From Priapulus caudatus (Eukaryota; Priapulida; Priapulimorpha; Priapulimorphida; Priapulidae): a DNA stretch of 22,500 nt. Location: assembly GCF_000485595.1 (NCBI RefSeq), contig NW_014577147.1, forward strand, positions 518,746-541,245, given 5' to 3'. Positions 17,461 through 22,500 of the stretch are shown here, piece after piece. The notes under the pieces are model-generated. The model saw only the letters and a program-made list of their open reading frames with translations, did not search any database and had not been told where the DNA came from. Each line of letters starts with the position of its first letter. Within the stretch, counting starts at the first letter, position 1. Made by a program: the position numbers and the translations under genes.

Positions 17461-17593
17461 AGTCTATAATAGCGCTACGTATAGTCTTGCACACTCTGCA
17501 TCAAGTCTGTGCAAGGTGAATGTTGTTACAACAATGACCTGACAGTCATGCAAGTCAGTGCAAAGTGAATCCCGTCTGCATGCATGGGCCGGT
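17461..17593 (+). repeat. Short direct duplication after the ATCT array
   Basis: CAAGTCTGTGCAAGGTGAAT (about 17501-17520) recurs as CAAGTCAGTGCAAAGTGAAT (about 17550-17569), 18 of 20 identical, offset about 49 bp. Confidence 0.75.
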
Positions 17594-17869
17594 TTATTTA
17601 CCGCTGCTACAGGGGTGCGTTGATTGAACGTTGTTGCAGGGGCATGATTTTTTCGTCATTTTTTCGTTTTGCGATGGCAGATGACCTCGGAGGTCAAATC
17701 TAATGTGCCCATGTTCCAATGTATCCAAAGTTACATGTAATGGCCATTCTTTGACATATACAGAGTGGCCGATATTGATTTGAATCGAGAACAGACGAAC
17801 AGAGAAACTTCCACAAATATGTATTAGATGTGGCCCATCCACGTTCGGTGCCACTACTTGAGCTGTCAT
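17594..17869 (-). CDS. Unrecognised 91-codon ORF (weak)
   Basis: An ATG-to-stop minus-strand frame free of low-complexity sequence, with a protein-like composition (for example HLIHICGSFSVRLFSIQINI and EWPLHVTLDTLEHGHIRFDL). I find no domain I can name. A loose resemblance of LEHGHIRF..RGHL to the P domain of proprotein convertases is too short to rely on. Frames of this length are expected by chance in the window. The ATG has T at -3, a poor context. An AGGTCA everted repeat (TGACCTCGGAGGTCA, about 17682-17696) lies inside the frame. Confidence 0.15.
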   Translation of the reverse strand: MTAQVVAPNVDGPHLIHICGSFSVRLFSIQINIGHSVYVKEWPLHVTLDTLEHGHIRFDLRGHLPSQNEKMTKKSCPCNNVQSTHPCSSGK

Positions 17870-18350
17870 AGATGAATATGAAAAAAGAAGAGAAATTTCG
17901 TTAATGAGAGGCTTTTCATGCCTTTCTCTGGTTTGTCTCGCTCTTTCGCTCCCTCCTACGCTTTTAATGGCCCTCTTTTATGATTCCGCTTGTATTACAC
18001 GCTATAGCGATGTTAAGCAATGCAATGCGTGCTGCTAATTATTCGTTCACTCGTGTGTCTCGCCTTCCACACCTGCCCTCTCCATCGCCGGCATCACACC
18101 CGTCTCTTTCCATTCAAAGGATTTGCTAAAATGCATTCTTTATATTGCATCTAGTTTCAACAATCACCTGATCGCGGCTGGACAAAGAATTATGCATGTG
18201 CGAGTATATGATGGTACGATTAACGCCGCTTGGCGCTAATAGCGTTTCTCGTTTTATATTTGCATTTTCAATTTCTGCAGGTTTGCCGATCTTAACTCAC
18301 GTCAAGGATTCTCACTCTGCACAGACTGTGAGCGCGTAGATTAGCTCTTC
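17870..18350. other. Unassigned DNA
   Basis: Pyrimidine-rich patches (17920-17975, 18055-18115) and a small hairpin (ATTAACGCC/GGCGCTAAT, about 18219-18240). No gene is supported. Confidence 0.35.
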
Positions 18351-18448
18351 TTACACACGTACATGCACACACGTACGCACCCCACACACGTACACGCACA
18401 CACGGCCACACGGAAGCACACACATGGACACACACGCGCACACGCAGT
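18351..18448. repeat. CA/GTAC-type degenerate microsatellite
   Basis: ACACACGTAC, CACACACGTACACG and GGACACACACGC units. It is interrupted and older than the other CA arrays. The 98-codon minus frame over it is a repeat artefact. Confidence 0.85.
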
Positions 18449-18821
18449 CTGCATCCTTTGGGATTCCTGATAGCTTCCAATACACACCGTTGATGCTGAG
18501 TAAGGGTGAAGCACTGGCATCGTACTATGTACTGGATCGTACTACGTCTTCTCCTACTCCTGCTACTCCTCCGTTTTGAGTCGTGCATGCAATATTTAAA
18601 CCGAAATTCTTTTCTCTCTTTTTCTCGGCCATAAATTCTTCATCGACTCACAGATGCCTTTGTTGCGTCGCGCGAACGCTGAAACTTTAATGGCGTCAGC
18701 CCGGCGCGCCGAGCAACTCCCCGTGGAATCGTGCGTCAGTCGTATAACATAGCCGCAGATATTCTGAATTGTTTTCCCATATAGACTTATGACCGGAGAG
18801 CACTAAATATTACAGCAAAGA

Positions 18822-18997
18822 TTTCTGATGTTTTTACCAAACGTTTTCACATTTTCTCAACCATTCTGATACTTACCGGTACTCCGGGCATATAACACCA
18901 AATGTAAATAAGAAGAAATGTGCATCTCAATTTAGATTTGAGATTTTCGATAACGCGTGATTTTTCCTCTCGCGAGACCAGAACGCTGTCTCTCCAC
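18822..18997 (-). repeat. Dispersed repeat family, copy 3 (inverted)
   Basis: On the minus strand it reads, in order, GTGGAGAGACAG, TCTCGCGAGAGG, CACGCGTTA, AAATCTAAATTGA, TTGGTGTTA, GGAGTACCGGTAAGTATCAG and TGAAAACG..TGGTAAAAACATC. These are the same blocks, in the same order, as copy 1 at 7583-7847. It lacks about 90 bp that copy 1 has in the middle. Confidence 0.72.
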
Positions 18998-19140
18998 TAG
19001 GTTAGTTGCTTTTGTATACATTTTGAGATAGGTACCAGTCTATAAATATTTGCGTCACGTAACTTTTTTACTTACGTAACTATAGTACGCGCACTTGTTT
19101 TTTGGGACCGTTTGAACGTTCCATTGTCGCGAATCTGAAG

Positions 19141-19299
19141 ATGGCGGGCGCACGTTTGCTGCTCATCTGCTGTGTTATAGTTTATAAGATAACAGCACCA
19201 ATTTGTGGCGATTGTTGTGCCGGAGTAATCAGTAAAAAGTCGGCTAATAGGGGATACTCAGTTTGTCTACACTTATGCAGTTTTCCGATTTATTCATGA
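19141..19299 (+). CDS. Signal-peptide-like, cysteine-rich small ORF (hypothetical)
   Basis: A 52-residue frame starts MAGARLLLICCVIVY, with a hydrophobic core like a secretion signal, then seven cysteines in all (residues 10, 11, 22, 25, 26, 42, 46). The ATG sits in a strong context (AAG ATG G), unlike the in-frame ATG 39 bp upstream. AAGATGGCGG at 19138-19147 also matches the YY1 site often found over animal start codons. It could be a first exon or a small secreted peptide. I see no polyadenylation signal or clear splice donor, recognise no family, and frames this short are common by chance. Confidence 0.22.
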   Translation: MAGARLLLICCVIVYKITAPICGDCCAGVISKKSANRGYSVCLHLCSFPIYS

Positions 19300-19734
19300 C
19301 ATAGTCGGTTTAAATATATATAGTTCACTTGTTGTATGCGACGATTTTATCGGCATTCTTTCCATGCTTATGACCCACAAACCGGATCGTGTTATCGACA
19401 AACAATCAGTGAAGCGAGGTCGTCATACAGATAAATAGAGTTTTAAATAGTCGACTGTCAACCATATACCTCAATAGCATCGATCAATGAGCTAGTTAAA
19501 CCTTACATGAGATATGGCAGTTGGTATACTGCATGTCCAGTCTTCATGTCTGTCTTCGTTTGGCTATCATTGCAAACACTGCATGGTTAGTGTCTGCCAG
19601 TGATTCCTCCAAGCGATTTCTATGCGTTGGGTTTTCCTGTAGCCGTGTAGACATTATTCAATAGAAGCGTATTACTACGATGCTCATATAGCGGTATAGC
19701 GCTTGGTTCTTGGGGGCAGTCACTGGAGGTTCCA
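19300..19734. other. Unassigned DNA
   Basis: AT-moderate sequence. I see no gene or repeat. Confidence 0.35.
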
Positions 19735-19995
19735 TATCCCACAACACGCAATAAATGATGCATAGCACATAATACATGCATGATAACGCGTGATTCATGA
19801 TAGATGATAGCGAATACCTCATACACAATACGTAATGCATATTATATAATCTATATTACGTGATGCGTAATGCATAATGCATAATACACAAGGTAAAATA
19901 CATAATGCACAATAAAAAATATTTTATATTAATACATAACACATAACATATAACACATAATACAGACCAAATAATACATAACACATATGATACAT
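19735..19995. repeat. Degenerate ATAATACATA/ACACATAA tandem tract
   Basis: Short, drifting units such as CATAATGCATAATGC, ATACATAACACATAAC and CACATAATACA cover about 260 bp. This looks like an old microsatellite that has diverged by point changes. Frames across it are artefacts. Confidence 0.75.
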
Positions 19996-20395
19996 ATTAA
20001 TAACGTATTTTGTCTACCCATACGTGGGGAAAAGGTTTCATAATTGCACAATTCGAATTCGTACATTACCGCATAACTTGGTTGTGTAGAGCTGAACCGT
20101 GAACGTGCTCGCTGGTGACAAAGGTTTCACAATGAGCTCAAAAATTAAAATAAATATGCGAAAAAAACACGGAGAAGAAAAATAATATATCTATATTATA
20201 AGATGGTAGGACCGTTTTGCGACGGGTATGATCTCATCATGGAGCATTGAACCGGGTAGTTTCCCTCACAGACAGTTACAGGGATATGTTGTCAAGGTTT
20301 TCGTATGGTTTTGGAATAGAACGTTCAGAAACGTTCAAAAACAAGTGAAATATCAAAAGAACGAATACTTCGAAATGGATGCTGCTGTCGTAGTG
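19996..20395. other. Unassigned DNA
   Basis: AAAGGTTTCAYAAT occurs at about 20031 and 20120. A 108-codon plus frame (20228-20554) is open but unrecognised. Confidence 0.35.
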
Positions 20396-20413
20396 CGCAG
20401 TGCATGTTGGGAT
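20396..20413 (+). promoter_or_regulatory. ZNF143/Staf (SBS)-like site
   Basis: CGCAGTGCATGTTGGGAT matches 16 of 18 positions of the Staf/ZNF143 consensus as I remember it. That factor drives snRNA-type and many protein gene promoters in animals. No snRNA or gene start is visible here, so function is unproven; the word may belong to a repeat. Confidence 0.3.
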
Positions 20414-20441
20414 GGCTCGCCGCGCATTCTGAAGGCGAGCC
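20414..20441. repeat. Perfect 8-bp GC-rich hairpin next to the Staf-like site
   Basis: GGCTCGCC (20414-20421) and GGCGAGCC (20434-20441) around a 12-nt loop, immediately abutting the Staf-like word. Confidence 0.8.
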
Positions 20442-20640
20442 GAGGCTTCCATAGCCAGAGCGGCATATGCGGGGATTTGGGAGACCACACACGTATAATA
20501 ATACATACATATACCTGCCCAGAGGCCTCATCTATCAAATATAACGGGTACTGATATTTTGATAAAATTTCACCTTAACTCTAAGTGTGAAACGTAAGGC
20601 TACGCCTAACCATATTAACAACATATAAATTACAATGTAA

Positions 20641-20970
20641 GTTACATATGTTTCACTGAATGGGACACTTCTAAAACCACAACAAAGACGAGTCTATAAT
20701 GTCTTCATCGACTGTGTACTGCAGTCACGGCCAAGTATTGTATTCCTTGATACTCCAGAAGGCACTGAGAATTTTCTTTAGTCAACCTAATAACTGCAAA
20801 CTTCGTTCCCTAGAATACACAGCCTTCACAACGGCATCCAGTGGTGTTGCAGCAACATTACTAAAAGAAGGCAGAACGCTACTGTCCACTTCCAAACCAC
20901 CACTACATGCCCACGCACAGGACACCCCATGCAACGTGCGTATTAATAAAGGCAGCAACCTACCAAACGC
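20641..20970 (+). pseudogene. Helitron/Pif1-type helicase fragment, frameshifted and truncated
   Basis: Two frames together give the start of a Helitron (Pif1-like, SF1B) helicase domain, the ATP-driven DNA-unwinding part of the rolling-circle transposase. Frame one (20641-20778) reads LKPQQRRVYNVF, then FLDTPEGTENFL, where the family has a 'LN.EQR.VYD' lead-in and a Walker A of the type FLDAPGGTGKTFL; the lysine/threonine of Walker A is lost. A TAG stops it at 20779-20781. The next frame (from about 20775) continues RSLEYTAFTTASSGVAATLL, KEGRT.LSTSKPPL and PCNV, the usual '(A)TASSGIAATLL.GGRT.HS..KLPL....CNI' stretch. Reading then runs straight into a CA microsatellite, so the Walker B and the rest of the helicase, and the Rep domain, are absent. 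It is a dead fragment; the exact family (Helitron or Helentron) cannot be told. Confidence 0.8.
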
Positions 20971-20972
20971 AG

Positions 20973-21018
<46 letters not shown>

Positions 21019-21299
21019 GCGCGCGCGCGTGCGCGCGCACGCACGCACGAACACACGCACGCGCACACGCACGCGCACACGCACACGCACACGCACACGC
21101 ACACGCACACGCACCGCACCGCACGCGCACACGCACACGCACACGCACACGCACACGCACACCACACCACACCACACCACACGCACACCACACCACACCC
21201 ACGCACGCTCGCACGCACGCACGTACGCCACGCCACGCACGCCACAAACACACACACACACACAACACACACACAGGCACCACACACACCACGCATTGC
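20973..21299. repeat. Compound (CA)n / CGCG / CACG / CACCA microsatellite
   Basis: A pure CA run (20973-21015), then (CG)-rich alternation, CGCACA hexamers (about 21060-21165), ACCAC pentamers (about 21158-21200) and further CA. It begins exactly where the helicase homology stops. The 215-codon frame that joins them is helicase remnant plus translated microsatellite. Confidence 0.96.
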
Positions 21300-21453
21300 A
21301 GCCATACAACACACTGACAGTAAAACATTTCTCATTTGCCTCCTAAGTTTGTTCTCAAGACTGCCGTCTAGATCCGATTACATCATCCAACACCCGTCCG
21401 GGGAGTTTGCTAGAATAGCTATAACATATATATATTATGTGGATATGTCGTAT

Positions 21454-21779
21454 GAGATTAGCGTGTTCGAGCTGCCCCAGTGTTATATAGGAGCGTGCCA
21501 AAGCGGTCGCCCAAGTTCGGCACCCGCCTGTCAGAACACAAAAGGGAGCGTGGAGGCGTCTGCGCCAACACCGCCTGCGCTACCTGGCGCTCACGCCTCC
21601 CTCTATCACCGCAGAGGAAGTAACACAAGGAATCAGCGAAGTACGGACCATGGTGGCTTGACAATAATCACCGGTCCAAATTTGGACGGACGCCAGAGTC
21701 TTTCAGCAAAGAAGCAGTTCTTCATAGACGTTCAGATCAAAGAGGCGCAATCAAATTAGACGAAGCTCCCCGTCTAATG
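21454..21779 (+). pseudogene. Probable GIY-YIG endonuclease relic (Penelope-like or related retroelement)
   Basis: In one frame (21454-21510) the translation reads VFELP...QCYIGACQSGR, resembling the '(G)VYEIPC..C...YIG..GR' core of GIY-YIG endonucleases. Two bases further, the next frame continues KFGTRLSEHKRE (21513-21548), the usual 'TRL.EH' helix after that core. After a stop near 21621 the same frame later gives FSKEAVLHRR and GAIKLDEAPRL, loosely like the 'KEA..IR....NRD.GAYKLS' tail seen in Penelope-like and related retroelement endonucleases. At least one frameshift and one stop make it non-functional. The match is short and partly diverged, so the family is a tentative call. No reverse transcriptase is visible upstream, where the microsatellite lies. 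Confidence 0.42.
21755..21778. repeat. 8-bp stem hairpin
   Basis: ATTAGACG (21755-21762) and CGTCTAAT (21771-21778), 8-nt loop, at the end of the endonuclease-like stretch. Confidence 0.75.
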
Positions 21780-22030
21780 ATTGAACAGAGACGGAAGGGT
21801 CCTACAAACCTCTCTCACGTACGACAACCTCCTGTGAAGCCCAATAGCCAGAACACCGTGGCGGGGCCCCCAAAGATCCCTGTGACCGTCACCGCGGACT
21901 ACTACGGTCAATCGCGGAGCGGGCCACTATTCGCAGGACCGTACGCGTCCACGTGCATAAAGATCGCGCTGACTCTTCGAGGATCCGAAACTGTACGTGT
22001 GAAGTACGTTAAAAAAATAAGATATATTTC
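21780..22030. other. GC-richer unassigned DNA
   Basis: An open 86-codon plus frame (21777-22037) begins RRKGPTNLSHVRQPP; I do not recognise it. It may be the remnant 3' part of the element that gave the GIY-YIG-like segment. Confidence 0.3.
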
Positions 22031-22049
22031 AATATGAACCAGTTTACAG

Positions 22050-22116
<67 letters not shown>

Positions 22117-22216
22117 TGTGTGTGTGCGTGCGTGTGTGCGTGTGTGCGCGTGCGTGCGTGCGTGTGCGTGTGCGTGTGCGTGCGTGTGTGCGCGTGGGTG
22201 CGTGCGCGCGTGGGCG
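22050..22216. repeat. (TA)-(TG)-(TGCG)n compound microsatellite
   Basis: TA (22050-22063), TG (22063-22086), then TGCG/TGTGCG units to 22216. It is followed by a small hairpin ACCGT-GTTT-ACGGT (22222-22235). Confidence 0.95.
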
Positions 22217-22394
22217 TACATACCGTGTTTACGGTAATTATAGCTCATTGATCACATATGTCGTTAAGGTAAAAATCACTCAGTCACAGCACGAATCGCT
22301 TCTTTCCTGATGACAAAGACGCGAATCTTGGCGTGACGCGTACATGGAAAATTGTTGTGTATGTTATGAGTGGTGTCATGAATGCAGCGCAGCT

Positions 22395-22470
22395 GCGCGA
22401 TACTTGCGTGATACCTGCGTGATACCTGCGCGATACCTGTGTGATACTTGCGCGATACCTGCGTGATACC
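22395..22470 (+). repeat. 11-bp tandem repeat, seven copies
   Basis: Unit GCGTGATACCT, with C/T variants at two positions (GCGCGATACTT, GTGTGATACTT). Because 11 is not a multiple of three, the minus-strand frame across it shows an 11-residue period (VSRRYHAGITQ-like), which is an artefact of the array. Confidence 0.95.
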
Positions 22471-22500
22471 AGTCGCAGCACCTAAGTTAACTTGCGCGGT

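Noticed and set aside
17682-17696. Nuclear-receptor everted repeat TGACCTCGGAGGTCA
   Set aside because: A perfect 15-bp palindrome-like word, but isolated and without a linked promoter; expected occasionally by chance.
17594-17869. Proprotein convertase P-domain similarity (LEHGHIRF...RGHL)
   Set aside because: The match is short and gapped, lacking the typical RRGxL...SPSGT sequence.
21661-21710. ITGPNLDGRQS resembling the MutS Walker A (TGPNMGGKST)
   Set aside because: Only about ten residues match, the key lysine is absent, no other MutS motif is nearby, and the DNA overlaps the better-supported GIY-YIG-like relic in another frame.

Overview
The window looks like repeat-rich, gene-poor nuclear DNA of an animal, most likely an invertebrate. 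Three separate tracts of the animal-type telomere repeat TTAGGG/CCCTAA are embedded in it, and simple repeats of every class are dense: (CA)n/(CGCA)n, (GA)n, (TA)n, (AAC)n, (GAT/GAC)n and (ATCT)n. CpG is common throughout, unlike CpG-depleted vertebrate DNA. I cannot name the phylum. I see no complete gene, rRNA, tRNA or bacterial-style operon. Most open frames of 60-160 codons are of a size expected by chance in 22.5 kb, and the longest are translated microsatellites.

Layout. 1-2720: a short 20-bp tandem repeat, a (CA)-(GT)-(CA) microsatellite, and an 887-bp segment (1066-1952) bounded by 142-bp inverted copies whose substitutions look coding-like. 2540-2780: a CA/CGCA microsatellite ending in a perfect 52-bp palindrome. 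2780-5100: AT-rich DNA, a GAC/GAT array, a degenerate 15-bp minisatellite and a 10-bp tandem array inside a 106-bp duplication. 5100-7200: unique DNA, a palindrome and G-rich degenerate tracts. 7211-7583: a MITE-like inverted-repeat element that abuts the first copy of a dispersed repeat family (copies near 7.6-7.9, 8.4-8.55 and, inverted, 18.8-19.0 kb). 8.6-12.7 kb: mostly featureless apart from one compound microsatellite. 12.7-13.9 kb and 16.4-16.6 kb: three interstitial telomeric tracts, each inside its own inverted repeat, plus tandem repeats. 14.3-14.5 kb and 16.67-17.46 kb: further microsatellites, the last a 790-bp compound tetranucleotide array. 18-20 kb: weak repeats and one signal-peptide-like small ORF. 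20.6-21.8 kb: two protein relics of mobile elements, a frameshifted Helitron/Pif1-type helicase cut off by a 320-bp microsatellite and a probable GIY-YIG endonuclease fragment. 22.0-22.5 kb: a TA/TG/TGCG microsatellite and an 11-bp tandem repeat.

Nothing here works together as a pathway. The coherent theme is mobile-element debris, inverted repeats and satellite growth. The most unusual pattern is that all three telomere-like tracts sit inside unrelated inverted repeats, which suggests that they were carried or formed as part of foldback elements rather than left by one simple telomere fusion.
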